From positions 186,001 through 250,000 of the forward strand of contig NZ_JAUZEE010000005.1 of assembly GCF_030705305.1 (NCBI RefSeq): a stretch of 64,000 nucleotides of DNA. Direction: 5' to 3'. Positions 25,647-35,607 of this stretch are shown here, one piece after another. The position numbers and the translations under genes were made by a program. The first letter of the stretch is position 1; each line of letters opens with the position of its first letter. Under the pieces are notes generated by a model, which did not search any database, was not told where the DNA came from, and saw nothing but the letters and a program-made list of their open reading frames with translations. The DNA is from Leptothrix discophora. GTDB lineage: Bacteria; Pseudomonadota; Gammaproteobacteria; Burkholderiales; Burkholderiaceae_C.

Positions 25647-26927
25647 TCAGCTCAGCGCGTCGGCCCAGATGCTGCGCGCCCAGCCGTCGGCGTAGAGCGC
25701 TTCCTGCGCATTGCGGGCGCTCGACAGGCCGCCGGCGCCTTGCACCGCCACCAGCGTCTTCTGCGCCGGATCCCACTTGTGCACGCTGGCCACATGCACC
25801 ACCGACTGGTCGGAGACGAAGCTGTAGCAGGTGTTGGCGATGATGGGCGACTCGTTGATCGGCTGGCCGGTGAGGCGGGCGATCACCGCGTCGGCCACGA
25901 CCTTGGCCTGGTTGTTGGCCATGAAGCCGCTCTTGGGCATGCCCGGCGCGGCGGCGATGGCGTCGCCGATCACGTGCACGCCGGGGGCCTTGAGCGATTC
26001 GAAGGTCTGGAACTCGACCCCCACCCACTGGTTGTTGACGCTGATGAAGGGCTGCGCGATGCGGCCGGCCTTCTGCGGCGGGATGATGTTGAAGAGGTCC
26101 GCGCGCACGTCCTCGGTGGTCAGCTTGGCGACCTGCGCGCCCGGATCGAACTCCAGCAGCTCGCTGTTCGGGCGGTACTCGATCAGGCCGGGGTACAGCT
26201 CCTTCCAGGCCTTCTCGAACAGGCCCTTCTTCGAGACGATGTCCGGGTTGGCGTCCAGCACCAGCACCTTGGAGCGCGGCTTGTGCTGCTGGAAGTACTG
26301 CGCGACCACGCTGGCGCGCTCATAGGGTCCGGGCGGGCAGCGGTAGGGCGCCTTGGGGATGGCGATGGCGAACACGCCGCCATCGCGCAGGGCCTCCAGC
26401 TGGCGGCGCAGCGCGACGGTCTGCGGGCCGGCCTTCCAGGCATGCAGCACGAAGCCGGTCTCGTCGGCGGCGGCCAGGCCGGGCACCGCGTCGAACTGGA
26501 AGTCCACGCCGGGCGACAGGATCAGCCGGTCCCAGGGCAGCACGCGGCCGTCCTGCAGCCGCAGCTCGCGGCGCTCGACGTCGATGGCGAGCGCCTCGCC
26601 GCGCACGCGCTTCACGCCGTGGCGGTCCAGGCCGTCGTAGCCCAGGGTGATGTCCTCGATCTGGCGGGCGCCGGACAGCACGAGGTTGCTGATCGGGCAG
26701 GACACGAACTGGGCGTTGCGCTCGACCAGCGTGACCTCGATGCGGGGCGCCCAGCGGCGGATGTACTTGGCCGCGGTCGCGCCGCCGTAGCCCCCGCCGA
26801 CGACGACCACGCGGCCGATCGGCTTCTGGCCGATCAGCGGCGTGGCACAGCCGGCCAGGCCGGCGGCGGAGAGCGCGGCACCGGCCAGGCCGGCACCGAG
26901 GAATTGACGTCGTGGGATGGCGTTCAT
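25647..26927 (-). CDS. fccB: Flavocytochrome c sulfide dehydrogenase, FAD-binding subunit
   Basis: Periplasmic flavoprotein (426 residues) that oxidises sulfide and passes electrons to the partner cytochrome. The N-terminus has a twin-arginine-like RRQFLG and a hydrophobic stretch ending GLAGC. The FAD-binding motif [17 protein letters not shown] follows, and [13 protein letters not shown] contains a conserved Cys expected to form part of the redox-active centre. A C-terminal [22 protein letters not shown] closes the FAD site, and the family-specific FCSD domain ([11 protein letters not shown]) is present. It lies 28 bp after the cytochrome gene. SoxF is an equivalent name. Confidence 0.9.
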   Translation of the reverse strand: MNAIPRRQFLGAGLAGAALSAAGLAGCATPLIGQKPIGRVVVVGGGYGGATAAKYIRRWAPRIEVTLVERNAQFVSCPISNLVLSGARQIEDITLGYDGLDRHGVKRVRGEALAIDVERRELRLQDGRVLPWDRLILSPGVDFQFDAVPGLAAADETGFVLHAWKAGPQTVALRRQLEALRDGGVFAIAIPKAPYRCPPGPYERASVVAQYFQQHKPRSKVLVLDANPDIVSKKGLFEKAWKELYPGLIEYRPNSELLEFDPGAQVAKLTTEDVRADLFNIIPPQKAGRIAQPFISVNNQWVGVEFQTFESLKAPGVHVIGDAIAAAPGMPKSGFMANNQAKVVADAVIARLTGQPINESPIIANTCYSFVSDQSVVHVASVHKWDPAQKTLVAVQGAGGLSSARNAQEALYADGWARSIWADALS

Positions 26928-26955
26928 GGTGTGGGATCGTCCTTTGGCGTCAGGA

Positions 26956-27318
26956 TCAGCGCGTGGCCGGCGGGGTGGCCAGCACCTGGGCGATGCGGCG
27001 CAGCTCGTCGTCGGTGTAGCCCTTGGCGTGCTGGTGCATCACGGTGGCGGCCGGGCGCTGGCCGTTCTTGAACTCCAGCAGCGTGCGGTAGAGCGTCTCG
27101 GCATCGCGCCCGCCGATCAGCGGGATCGCACCGGGCGTGCGCTGGTCGGCGCTGTGGCAGGTCGCGCAGGTGGCGGCCCACACACGGGCGGCGCGGTCGG
27201 CGGTGGCGGGCTGGGCCAGGCTGATCGGCGGCATCAGGCCCGCGCCCATGAACAGGGCGGTCAGTGCGAAGGATCGGAGCGGGCCTCGGGTCGGCCGGAG
27301 CGGTCGGTTCGGGGTCAT
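26956..27318 (-). CDS. fccA: Monohaem cytochrome c, electron-acceptor subunit of flavocytochrome c
   Basis: 120-residue periplasmic c-type cytochrome. Signal peptide, single haem site CATCHSADQ, and a distal Met candidate in ATVMHQHAKGYTDDELRRIAQVLA. Start ATG at 27318 has a good AAGAGGAA Shine-Dalgarno. Directly precedes fccB and almost certainly forms the FccAB complex. Leader of about 260 nt separates it from the promoter block at 27584-27638. Confidence 0.88.
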   Translation of the reverse strand: MTPNRPLRPTRGPLRSFALTALFMGAGLMPPISLAQPATADRAARVWAATCATCHSADQRTPGAIPLIGGRDAETLYRTLLEFKNGQRPAATVMHQHAKGYTDDELRRIAQVLATPPATR

Positions 27319-27694
27319 GGGTTCCTCTTGAGGGATCGCCAGGGTGGCGCGTGTCGGACTGTGCGCCAGGCCGACACGCGCTGCCAACTGGGGGAATAGC
27401 CGACGTGGTGGCCAGCCGATCAGCGTGGGTGGTTCGAGTTCGGCGGCACGCTGCGCGTTAGCCAGACGTTGCTGCCGATGGACGGTCGCGGCCGATCGTG
27501 ACGCGATCCAGGGTGGCCGCGCCGGCATGGCTCAGTCCATGAGCCTGTGCGGCCGCGCGGACTGGCGATGGCCAGCAGACGCCAGCGTAGGCAGTCCCTC
27601 CTGCCCGGGGAACGAAGCGATTCGCGCTTGTTCATGCGCGCAACGCATGCCTCCCGGCGTGCGTCGGTGCGGCCCGTCCGGAACGGGCGGTTGC
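27319..27694. other. Long leader/intergenic region upstream of fccAB
   Basis: About 375 bp without a supported gene. It holds the sulfur-regulon promoter block at 27584-27638 and, downstream of it, a roughly 260-nt untranslated leader for fccA. The leader is unusually long and could carry further regulation, but no riboswitch fold was identified. Confidence 0.5.
27584..27638 (-). promoter_or_regulatory. Putative sulfur-regulon promoter of fccAB
   Basis: Minus-strand block (27638 to 27610) begins CGCATGAACAAGCGCG and ends GCTTCGTTC, then 20 bp, then TACGCT at 27589-27584. The last nine bases of the block are identical to those in the sbp and ssuA copies. Confidence 0.68.
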
Positions 27695-29011
27695 TCAGTC
27701 CGCGTGCGGCGCGCGGCGCGAGCGGCTTCGGCCCAGCGCGGACATCGCCCCGGCCTTCAGGGCCTGCACGCCCTTCAGGCCCTTGAGCGCGCGCAGGCCG
27801 GCTTCGAGCCGCAGCGGCCAGTCGCGCGTGGTCAGCACGCGCCAGGCCAGTGCGCCGGTGTCGGTCGACATCGAGCGCTTGTAGCGCGCTTCGCCCATCA
27901 GGAAGTCGTAGACCGCATGGCCCTGCTTCGCATGCAGCGCGACGGCCAGCGCATGCGCGACGTAGCCCGGCCGCACCGACTGGCCCGGACCGTCGTAGTC
28001 GAAGCCGCCCTGGTAGAAGCAGACGCGGCCGTGGCCGGCCAGGCTGTAGAGGTAGCCGGCCTCGTGTTCGCCGGCCCGCAGCGCCAGCACCATGGCGCGA
28101 CCATCGGCCCACATCGCGCGGATCAGGCGCTGGTGGAAGGCCACGAAGCCTGGGTTGGCGAAGGCGCCGGGATGGCCCTTGGCGGTCCAGCGCGCCTGGT
28201 GCAGCGCGGCCAGGCGGTCGAGCCAGTCGAGCGCCTGTTCGACGCTGGCGGCCGGCTCCAGGCGCAGCTTGCCGACCGCCTCGTAGGCCTTGATCGAGCG
28301 GCGCACCTGCTGGCGCAGGTTGCTGCTGAGCAGGCGCAGGTAGCCGCCGTCGGTGTCGCGCACCGCGTCGAGGTCGACCGACCAGGTCTCGCGGACCTGC
28401 TCGCGCCGGTCCAGGCCGGCGACGTCGTCGGCCAGCACGGACTCGGCCACGCCCGGCAGGCTCAGTTCGCGCGGGCCGCGGGTGGCATCCAGCCAGTGCG
28501 ACCGCATGGCCGCACGGATCGCGTCGGCACCGTGGCGGTCGACCAGGAAGTCGTTGTGCTCGATGGTCAGCGCGTCCAGCGTCGCGTCGCCGGTGGCGTG
28601 CAGGTGCCAGGTGGTGCAGACCGGCAGGCCCCATCGGCGTCGCACCTGGGGCACCAGCAGCGCCAGGCCACATGCCGGGCTGCCGTGGCGCGTGAGGCTC
28701 CCGCCGGCGAGGTCCTCGGCGCGCAGCACATGGACCGAGAGGCCGGCCGGCAGCATGGCCAGCCAGGCGGCCATCCAGTCCCAGTCCAGGAAGACCGAGG
28801 CCCGCGCCGCCCGGTGCAAGGCCCGCCAGTCATGGGCCAGCGCGGCCATCGTGGCGGCATCGTCGCGCCGCAGCGGCGCCAGCGTGACGCGCAGGGTCAG
28901 CGCCGGCTCGGCCGGGGGCGGCAGGTCGGGGCTCAGGCGGGCATCGTCGGGACCCATGAGGGCGACCTCGTGCGTGAAGGGCAGGCCGGCCACGCCCGTC
29001 CGCGCGCTCAT
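27695..29011 (-). CDS. GNAT-fold acyltransferase of the FemAB/CelD-like (GNAT_6) type
   Basis: 438 residues. The C-terminal half carries the acetyltransferase-like core (LRQQVRRSIKAYEAVGKLRLE, then HQARWTAKGHPGAF and VYDFLMGEARYKRSM) characteristic of BioF2/CelD-like proteins linked in other organisms to polysaccharide or cell-surface modification. The N-terminal half resembles a degenerate second GNAT domain (VFLDWDWMAAWLAMLP). Start (29011) overlaps the stop of the preceding gene in an ATGA arrangement, so the pair is translationally coupled. The acceptor substrate is unknown. Confidence 0.7.
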   Translation of the reverse strand: MSARTGVAGLPFTHEVALMGPDDARLSPDLPPPAEPALTLRVTLAPLRRDDAATMAALAHDWRALHRAARASVFLDWDWMAAWLAMLPAGLSVHVLRAEDLAGGSLTRHGSPACGLALLVPQVRRRWGLPVCTTWHLHATGDATLDALTIEHNDFLVDRHGADAIRAAMRSHWLDATRGPRELSLPGVAESVLADDVAGLDRREQVRETWSVDLDAVRDTDGGYLRLLSSNLRQQVRRSIKAYEAVGKLRLEPAASVEQALDWLDRLAALHQARWTAKGHPGAFANPGFVAFHQRLIRAMWADGRAMVLALRAGEHEAGYLYSLAGHGRVCFYQGGFDYDGPGQSVRPGYVAHALAVALHAKQGHAVYDFLMGEARYKRSMSTDTGALAWRVLTTRDWPLRLEAGLRALKGLKGVQALKAGAMSALGRSRSRRAPHAD

Positions 29012-29688
29012 GCGGCCACCGCGCCGGTCTGGCGCGAGATGCCGTGGCGGCGCAGGCCGGGCGTCAGCCAGGCCCAGGCCGGACGGCCAGGTCGGCCGAT
29101 CAGCCAGATCGAGCCGATGCGGCGGAAGCCGCTGCGGGCCTGGCCACGTCGGGAGGCGAAGTTGGTGCTGCGCACGTAGCCGATCAGGCCAGCCCGGTCG
29201 GCCCACTCGGGCTGGGCCAGCACCGCCGCATGGCGCAGCGTCTGCAGGCCCAGGCCGCGGCCTTCCGGCAGGGTCAGGCCGGCGTAGGTGTAGAGGTGGT
29301 CCGGCGGCAGCTGCAGCCGCAGGCCGGGCAGCAGTTCCGGGTGGCCGACGGCATGGACCCACAGGTAGCCGACCGGCCGGCCGTCCAGCAGGCTCAGCAG
29401 GCAGCGGTCGCCCTGGCGTGCGAGGGCCAGCTGTCCTTCGCCGAGGTCCCAGGCCGGATCGGCCTGCAGCCGGCGCAGCTCGGCCTCGTCGGCCAGCCGG
29501 GTGCTGGCCCGGCGCAGCGCCTCGGCAGGGATGGCCTGCACCGCCGCACGGTCCAGCCGCGTGATGTCGAGGCGTTCCAGCCGGGCATAGCGGTTGATGG
29601 CGTGGTGCAACAGGTGGCGCGCGGCCGCCAGCACGCCATGGTGGCGATGGACGACGGCGCAGCCGCGCCGGATGTCGGCCAGGCTCAT
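29008..29688 (-). CDS. GNAT-family N-acetyltransferase-like protein
   Basis: 226 residues, with an alpha-helical lead-in and a GNAT core: YLWVHAVGHPELLP beta-strands, YTYAGLTLPEGRGLGLQTLRHAAV as the acetyl-CoA-binding motif A (RGLGLQ), and YVRSTNFASRRGQARSGFRRIGSIWLI as the terminal motif. Translationally coupled to the larger FemAB-like gene downstream (4-bp overlap). The two may act as a complex or in sequence on the same surface molecule (inference). Confidence 0.72.
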   Translation of the reverse strand: MSLADIRRGCAVVHRHHGVLAAARHLLHHAINRYARLERLDITRLDRAAVQAIPAEALRRASTRLADEAELRRLQADPAWDLGEGQLALARQGDRCLLSLLDGRPVGYLWVHAVGHPELLPGLRLQLPPDHLYTYAGLTLPEGRGLGLQTLRHAAVLAQPEWADRAGLIGYVRSTNFASRRGQARSGFRRIGSIWLIGRPGRPAWAWLTPGLRRHGISRQTGAVAA

Positions 29689-29988
29689 GGCATGACCCCG
29701 TGGAAGCGGCGGGCCGGACGTGGCGGTGTCGCCGGTGGCGGCTGGGAGCGGAAGGGCGACATCGGCAGGTCGGGTGGCGGGTGGCGGGGAACGGCGGCGG
29801 CGGCGTCCGCGAATGCGGGCGGGGCCATGAGCCGGGCGGCCGAGTTTAGAAGTGCGACATGCGTGACCTTGATGAAAGTCGCCTCGCCAGGTGCCGCGCC
29901 ACGCTGCCCTGCCGGCTGGCACTAAGCTCGGGCCCCGCCGCACCTGCCCCGTCTGCACCATCTGCCCCATCCTCGTCACGGAGACGCC
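29689..29988. other. Divergent regulatory region between GNAT pair and dioxygenase-rhodanese gene
   Basis: About 300 bp without a supported gene. It must contain promoters for both directions. The sulfur-regulon block found in six other places in this window is not recognisable here. Confidence 0.45.
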
Positions 29989-31887
29989 ATGTACCTTGCC
30001 CCGCTGCGCGATTTCGTCACCACCGTCACCCGCCTGGTCGAGACCACGTCCGAAGAGGCCAGCCTGCTGCCGCCGGTGCGCGCGGCGCTCGCCACGCTGG
30101 TCCACCGCGACGACTGGTTGCCGCCGGCGCTGGCCGAGCCGCATCCGCAGTTCTACCGCCAGTACCTGCTGCATGCCGACCCGCTGGGGCGCTTCTCGGT
30201 CGTCAGCTTCGTCTGGGGCCCCGGCCAGGCCACGCCGATCCACGACCACACCGTCTGGGGCCTGATCGGCATGCTGCGCGGCTCCGAGTGGTCGCAGGCC
30301 TGGGCCCGCGGGCCGGACGGCCGCCTGCAGCCCCAGGGCGAGCCGGTGCGTCTGCTGCCCGGCCAGGTCGAGGCGGTCTCGCCGACGCTGGGCGACATCC
30401 ACCGGGTCTCGAACGCCCACGACGACCAGGTCTCGATCAGCATCCACGTCTACGGCGCGAACATCGGCGCGGTGCAGCGCGGGGTCTATGCCGAGGACGG
30501 CACGCGCAAGGCCTTCGTCTCGGGCTACTCGAACGACTGGCTGCCCAACCTCTGGCACGGCCCCGCGCCCCTGCCGACGATGACGCCCGAAGCGGTCCGC
30601 GCGGCGCTGCGCGAGCGCCGCGAGATCGCGCTGGTCGACGTGCGCGACGAGGACCCGTATGCCCAGGCCCATCCGCTGTTCGCGGTCCAGCTCGCGCCCG
30701 ACCGCCTCGATGCCGACGCGCCGTGGCGCCTGCCGCGCCGCGACGTGCCGGTTGTCGTCTACGACGACGGCGAGGGCCGGGCCGAGGCGGCCGCGCGGCG
30801 CCTGCAGGAACTGGGCTGGACGGCGGTGTACCGGCTGGCCGGCGACCTGGCCGGCTGGCGCGACAGCGGCGGCGAGGTCTTCCGCGACGTCAACGTGCCC
30901 AGCAAGGCCTTCGGCGAACTGGTCGAGCACGAGGCCGGCACGCCGTCGCTGCCGGCCGACGAGGTCAAGGCGCTGCTGGATGCGCGCGCCGACGTGGTCG
31001 TGCTGGACGCGCGCCGCTGGGACGAGTACCAGACCATGAACATCCCCGGCAGCACCAGCGTGCCCGGGGCCGAGCTGGTGCTGCGGGTGCGCGAGCTGGC
31101 ACCCGATCCGCGCACCCGCGTGATCGTCAACTGCGCCGGCCGCACCCGCAGCCTGATCGGCGCGCAGTCGCTGGTCAACGCCGGCATCCCCAACCCGGTC
31201 GCGGCGCTGCGCAACGGCACCATCGGCTGGACCCTGGCCGGCCATGCGCTCGAACGGGGCCAGGCACGTCGCCACCCGGAGGCCGTCGATGCGGCCGGCC
31301 GAGCCCAGGCCCGCGATTCGGCCCGGCGGCTGGCCGAACGGGCTGGCGCGGTCCGGCTCGACGCGGCCGGCCTGGCCGACTGGCTGCGCGACGCCAACCA
31401 GCCGGGCGGGCGCACCGTCTACTGCTGGGACGTGCGCACGCCGGCCGAATACGCGGCGGGCCACCTCGCCGGCTTCGGCCATGCGCCGGGCGGCCAGCTG
31501 GTCCAGGAGACCGACGTCTACGCGGCGGTGCGCGGCGCCCGCGTCGTGCTCAGCGACATCGGCGGGCCGCAGGACGAGGCCGACGCCATCGGCATCCGCT
31601 CGGCCATGACGGCGCACTGGCTGGCCCAGATGGGCTGGCAGGTCGCGTGGCTGGAGCGCGTCGCGCCCGATGCCGCCGTGGCCACCGGCCCGTGGCAGCC
31701 CAGCCCCCTGCAGCCGCCGGTGACCGAGCGCCTGCCCCTGCCGGCCGCCAACCGCTACCGCCGTCCCTACGAGGGCACCGACAACCCGCAGGCCGCCATG
31801 CAGGCCTACCTGGACTGGGAGTTCGGCCTCGTCGCCCAGCTCGCCCGCGACGGCACGCACGGCTTCCGGGTGCTGAGGCCGGCCTGA
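29989..31887 (+). CDS. Cupin thiol dioxygenase (cysteine dioxygenase-like) fused to three rhodanese domains
   Basis: 632-residue fusion, cytoplasmic (no signal). Residues 1-190 are a CDO/3-mercaptopropionate dioxygenase-like cupin. The iron ligands match the family: His85 and His87 in IHDHTVWG and His138 in GDIHRVSN, with Tyr155 in SIHVYGANIG. Three rhodanese-fold domains follow, at about 195-300, 315-425 and 450-560. Only the second keeps a catalytic Cys (Cys382, NCAGRTRS). The first has Asp in the loop position (VVVYDDGEGRAE) and the third has VVLSDIGGPQDE. Expected chemistry: oxidise a thiol such as cysteine to its sulfinate and handle a sulfane sulfur or sulfite product. Sits inside the sulfur island and is divergent from the GNAT genes. 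Confidence 0.85.
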   Translation: MYLAPLRDFVTTVTRLVETTSEEASLLPPVRAALATLVHRDDWLPPALAEPHPQFYRQYLLHADPLGRFSVVSFVWGPGQATPIHDHTVWGLIGMLRGSEWSQAWARGPDGRLQPQGEPVRLLPGQVEAVSPTLGDIHRVSNAHDDQVSISIHVYGANIGAVQRGVYAEDGTRKAFVSGYSNDWLPNLWHGPAPLPTMTPEAVRAALRERREIALVDVRDEDPYAQAHPLFAVQLAPDRLDADAPWRLPRRDVPVVVYDDGEGRAEAAARRLQELGWTAVYRLAGDLAGWRDSGGEVFRDVNVPSKAFGELVEHEAGTPSLPADEVKALLDARADVVVLDARRWDEYQTMNIPGSTSVPGAELVLRVRELAPDPRTRVIVNCAGRTRSLIGAQSLVNAGIPNPVAALRNGTIGWTLAGHALERGQARRHPEAVDAAGRAQARDSARRLAERAGAVRLDAAGLADWLRDANQPGGRTVYCWDVRTPAEYAAGHLAGFGHAPGGQLVQETDVYAAVRGARVVLSDIGGPQDEADAIGIRSAMTAHWLAQMGWQVAWLERVAPDAAVATGPWQPSPLQPPVTERLPLPAANRYRRPYEGTDNPQAAMQAYLDWEFGLVAQLARDGTHGFRVLRPA

Positions 31888-31919
31888 GGTCGATGCGGCG
31901 CTGCGCGGCTCAGGCCCGC

Positions 31920-32489
31920 TCAGGCGACGGCACGCAGAGGCGGCTTGACCGCCCGGCGGGCGCTCAACAGGCCGGCGGCCTGGGCCGCGGCCTCGCCGAT
32001 GCGCTTGCGCAGCGGACCGTCCTTCAGCAGGTAGCCGTCGAAGTCGGCCTCGGAGGCATAGACCGCCGAAGGCACCGTCAGCGCGCGGAAGAACGAGAAC
32101 AGCGGACGCAACTGGTGGTCGACCACCAGCGCATGGCGGTCACTGCCGCCGTTGGCCGCCAGAAGCACCGGCCGGTCCACCAGCGCGTCCGGCGGGACCA
32201 GGTCGAACAGGTGCTTGAACAGGCCGCTGTAGGAGCCCTTGTAGACGGGGCTGACGGCGACCACGAGGTCGGCGTTCGCGATCGCCTGCAACGCCAGCCG
32301 GCCGGTCAGGTCCAGATCCTGCGGGTTGCTGGTCACGCCGATCACGGACGTGAGGTGCGCGATTTCCAGCACGGTGAGCTGCACCGGCAGCGCGGTGGCG
32401 AGCGCGTCGCCGATGGCTTGTGCGAGGACCTTGGTGCGCGAGCGTTCGCTGACGTTGCCGACGACGACGGTGATCTGGTGCGGTTTCAT
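31920..32489 (-). CDS. ssuE: NADPH-dependent FMN reductase of the alkanesulfonate system
   Basis: Flavodoxin-like reductase, 189 residues, expected to supply reduced FMN to SsuD. Motifs: [16 protein letters not shown] at the phosphate-binding loop and [20 protein letters not shown] typical of SsuE/MsuE. Start ATG 32489 overlaps the ssuB stop as ATGA (an upstream in-frame ATG at 32507 lies inside ssuB). Last gene of the ssuA-D-C-B-E operon. Confidence 0.9.
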   Translation of the reverse strand: MKPHQITVVVGNVSERSRTKVLAQAIGDALATALPVQLTVLEIAHLTSVIGVTSNPQDLDLTGRLALQAIANADLVVAVSPVYKGSYSGLFKHLFDLVPPDALVDRPVLLAANGGSDRHALVVDHQLRPLFSFFRALTVPSAVYASEADFDGYLLKDGPLRKRIGEAAAQAAGLLSARRAVKPPLRAVA

Positions 32490-33448
32490 GCGGATGCCGA
32501 TGAGCAAGCGGGGTTGGGGTAGGACCGCGCGGTGGCCGTCGACGGGGTCGCGGCCCGGGCAGGTTCACGGAGCACCCGGTCGAGCACCCTGGCCTCCAGC
32601 GCCGCGAAGGCGGCCTGGCCGCGCGACCGCGGGCGCGGCAGGGCGATGCGCTCATCCAGCGCGATGCGGTGGTCCTCGATCAGCAGCACGCGGTCGGCCA
32701 GCGCGATGGCCTCGGACACGTCGTGCGTGACCAGCAGCGCGGTGCAGCCGTGCTGGCGCCACAGGCGCTCGATCAGCTGCTGCATCTCGATGCGGGTCAG
32801 CGCATCGAGCGCGCCCAGCGGCTCGTCGAGCAGCAGCAGGCGCGGCGCATGCACCAGCGCGCGGGCCAGGGCGACGCGCTGGCGCTGGCCGCCGGACAGG
32901 CGCGCCGGCCATTCGCCGGCCCGGTCGGCCAGTCCGACCTCGGCCAGCGCGGCGCGGGCGCGTTCGCGGGCGTCATGGCCCGTCAGCCCCAGCGCGACGT
33001 TGTCCAGCACCGATTTCCACGGCAGCAGCCGGGCGTCCTGGAACATCAGCCGGGCGTCGTCGCGGTGGCCGTCCAGCGGCAGGCCGTCGAGCGTCACGCG
33101 GCCCTGCGTGGCCGGCTCCAGGCCGGCGACCAGGCGCAGCAGCGTGCTCTTGCCGCAGCCGCTGCGGCCGACGATGACGACGAACTCGCCGGGCGTGATC
33201 GTCAGGTCGATGGCATCGAGCACGCGGCGTGCGCCATAGGTCTTGCCCAGGCCGTGCAGCTCGACGGTCAGGCCGGTGGCCGGCTGGCTGCCGGGCGGGC
33301 CGGTCCAGACATCGGGTTGTTCGAGTTCGGCACGCAGGCGCAGCACGTGCTCGGGCAGGGCGCCGACGCGCAGCGCGGCACCGTCCAGCTCGGTGAGGAT
33401 CATGGGCAAGCTCGGTCGTCGGTGGGTGGGGAAGGTGGACAGGCTCAT
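32486..33448 (-). CDS. ssuB: Aliphatic sulfonate ABC transporter, ATP-binding subunit
   Basis: 320-residue ATPase. Walker [16 protein letters not shown]-loop [13 protein letters not shown], signature [15 protein letters not shown], Walker [18 protein letters not shown]-loop VTHDVSEA. The start at 33448 is fixed by ATGA overlap with ssuC; an ATG at 33403 would give a more usual N-terminus. It has an extended C-terminal tail (about 55 residues past the ATPase core). Confidence 0.94.
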   Translation of the reverse strand: MSLSTFPTHRRPSLPMILTELDGAALRVGALPEHVLRLRAELEQPDVWTGPPGSQPATGLTVELHGLGKTYGARRVLDAIDLTITPGEFVVIVGRSGCGKSTLLRLVAGLEPATQGRVTLDGLPLDGHRDDARLMFQDARLLPWKSVLDNVALGLTGHDARERARAALAEVGLADRAGEWPARLSGGQRQRVALARALVHAPRLLLLDEPLGALDALTRIEMQQLIERLWRQHGCTALLVTHDVSEAIALADRVLLIEDHRIALDERIALPRPRSRGQAAFAALEARVLDRVLREPARAATPSTATARSYPNPACSSASA

Positions 33449-34320
33449 GCCGTGAGCCCGTGGCCGGCCTGGTGCGACGGATGCCAGCGCAGCCAGCGCC
33501 GTTCCAGCGCCTTGGCCAGCAGGTCGGCCAGCTTGCCCAGCAGGGCGTACAGCAGGATGCCGACCAGCACCACGTCGGTCTGCAGGAACTCGCGCGCGTT
33601 CATGGTCATGTAGCCGATGCCGGCCTGCGAGGAGATGGTCTCGGCCACGATCAGCAGCACCCACATCAGGCCCAGCGAGAAGCGCAGGCCGACCAGGATG
33701 GACGGCAGCGCGCCCGGCAGGATGACGTGGCGATGCAGCGCCCAGCCGCCCAGGCCATAGCTGCGCGCCATCTCGATCAGGCCGGCGTCGACCGAGCGGA
33801 TGCCGTGGAAGGTGTTGAGGTAGACCGGGAAGAACACGCCCAGCGCGACCAGGAACAGCTTGGCGCTCTCGTCGATGCCGAACCACAGGATGACCAGCGG
33901 GATCAGCGCCAGCGGCGGGATGTTGCGCACCATCTGCAGCGTGCTGTCGAGCAGCGTCTCGGCGCGCCGGAAGGTGCCGTTGAGCAGGCCCAGCGCCAGG
34001 CCCAGGCCGCCGCCGATGGCCAGGCCCAGCAGCGCACGGCGGGCGCTGACCGCGACGTGCGCGGCGATCTCGCCGGACAGCAGCAGGGCCCAGAAGGCCT
34101 TGAAGACGGCCAGCGGCTCGGGCAGCACGCGGCTGGACAGCCAGCCGGCCAGCGAGGCCGCCTCCCAGCCGAGCAGGATGGCCAGCGGCACCAGCCAGGG
34201 CGCGATGCGGCCCGCGTGGCGGCTGCGCCGTGTGGCGCGGCGGGCCGTCGCTGCGGTCGGATTCAGGGCCGGACGGGTGGCGACCCGGTCCAGCGGCGTG
34301 GCGGGAAGGACGGCGGACAT
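33445..34320 (-). CDS. ssuC: Aliphatic sulfonate ABC transporter permease
   Basis: 291-residue permease with five to six membrane helices. EAA loop: [26 protein letters not shown]. The N-terminal Arg-rich stretch ([15 protein letters not shown]) faces the cytoplasm. Overlaps ssuB by four bases and follows ssuD by 24 bp. Confidence 0.94.
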   Translation of the reverse strand: MSAVLPATPLDRVATRPALNPTAATARRATRRSRHAGRIAPWLVPLAILLGWEAASLAGWLSSRVLPEPLAVFKAFWALLLSGEIAAHVAVSARRALLGLAIGGGLGLALGLLNGTFRRAETLLDSTLQMVRNIPPLALIPLVILWFGIDESAKLFLVALGVFFPVYLNTFHGIRSVDAGLIEMARSYGLGGWALHRHVILPGALPSILVGLRFSLGLMWVLLIVAETISSQAGIGYMTMNAREFLQTDVVLVGILLYALLGKLADLLAKALERRWLRWHPSHQAGHGLTA

Positions 34321-34344
34321 GGTGCGGACTCCTGCGCGTTCGGC

Positions 34345-35541
34345 TCAGCTGGCCGAGGCCTGCGGCACGTAGGTGTTGGCGACGATCTCGCCGAAGGGGC
34401 CGGTCAGCGCGGGCTGGCGGGTCAGCTGCTCGCGCAGGTCCAGCGGCAGCAGCGGGAAGACCAGCTCGGCGAAGCGGTAGGCCTCCTCCAGGTGCGGATA
34501 GCCCGACAGCACGAAGTGCTTGAGACCGAGGTCGGCGTACTCGCGGATGCGCGCGGCGACCTGCTCGGGGTTGCCGACCAGCGCGGTGCCGGCCCCGCCA
34601 CGCACCAGGCCGACGCCGGCCCACAGGTTGGGGGCGACCTCCAGGCCCTTGCGGATGTCGCTCGGGTCGTACTGGCCGCCGTGCAGCTCGGCCATGCGGC
34701 GCTGGCCGACGCTGTCCATCGCCGCGAACTTCTTCTGCGCCGCCGCGACGGTCGCCGGGTCGAGGTGCTGGACCAGCTCGCGCGCCGCGTCCCAGGCCGC
34801 TTCCTCGGTCTCGCGCACGATCACGTGCAGGCGGATGCCGTATTCCAGCGTGCGGCCGTGCCTGGCGGCGCGGGCCTTCACGTCGGCGACCTTGGCGGCC
34901 ACCGCGGCCGGCGGCTCGCCCCAGGTCAGGTAGGTGTCGAGCTGCTGCGCGGCCAGCTCATGGGCCTCGGGCGAGGAGCCGCCGAAGAACAGCGGCGGAT
35001 AGGGTCGTTGCACCGGCGGATAGAGCAGCCGGGCGCCCTTGACCTGCAGGTGCTGGCCGTCATGGTCGTAGCCCTCGCCGGTGTGGCTGCGGCTGAGGAT
35101 CTCGCGCCAGATCGTCAGGAACTCCGATGACAGCGCATAACGCTCGCCGTGCGGCAGGAACAGGCCGTCGCCTTCGAGCTCCTCCGCGTCACCGCCGGTG
35201 ACGAGGTTGAGCAGCAGCCGGCCGCCCGACAGGCGGTCGAAGGTCGAGGTGATGCGGGCGTACTGCGCCGGCGTGATCAGGCCGGGCCGCAGCGCGACCA
35301 GGAACTTGAGCCGGCGGGTGGCGTCGATCAGGCTGGCGGCGACGGTGAAGGGGTCCTCGCAGGACCGGCCGGTGGGGATCAGCACGCCTTCGTAGCCCAG
35401 CGTGTCGGCGGCGATGGCGACCTGCTTGAAGTAGGCCAGGTCGGTCTGTCGGCCACCGCGCGAGGTGCCGAGGTAGCGGCTGTCGCCGTGGGTGGGGATG
35501 AACCACAGGATCTTCAGAGCCTGTGCGCGGGTCGTGCTCAT
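34345..35541 (-). CDS. ssuD: FMNH2-dependent alkanesulfonate monooxygenase
   Basis: 398-residue bacterial luciferase-like enzyme that cleaves C2-C10 alkanesulfonates to aldehyde and sulfite using FMNH2 from SsuE. Signature regions: [71 protein letters not shown] and [18 protein letters not shown]. Length as usual for SsuD. Third enzyme step of the operon after uptake by SsuABC. Confidence 0.96.
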   Translation of the reverse strand: MSTTRAQALKILWFIPTHGDSRYLGTSRGGRQTDLAYFKQVAIAADTLGYEGVLIPTGRSCEDPFTVAASLIDATRRLKFLVALRPGLITPAQYARITSTFDRLSGGRLLLNLVTGGDAEELEGDGLFLPHGERYALSSEFLTIWREILSRSHTGEGYDHDGQHLQVKGARLLYPPVQRPYPPLFFGGSSPEAHELAAQQLDTYLTWGEPPAAVAAKVADVKARAARHGRTLEYGIRLHVIVRETEEAAWDAARELVQHLDPATVAAAQKKFAAMDSVGQRRMAELHGGQYDPSDIRKGLEVAPNLWAGVGLVRGGAGTALVGNPEQVAARIREYADLGLKHFVLSGYPHLEEAYRFAELVFPLLPLDLREQLTRQPALTGPFGEIVANTYVPQASAS

Positions 35542-35607
35542 GTCGGTGTTCCTCGAAAGCGTCGGGGGGCGGGTCGTGGTCGTTCGCTCAGGCGCTGCGG
35601 TCGGCGC

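Noticed and set aside
29874-29928. Possible seventh copy of the sulfur promoter block before the dioxygenase-rhodanese gene
   Set aside because: A TAAGCT hexamer exists, but the 29 bp at the required distance do not contain the GCA, C or TCGT positions.
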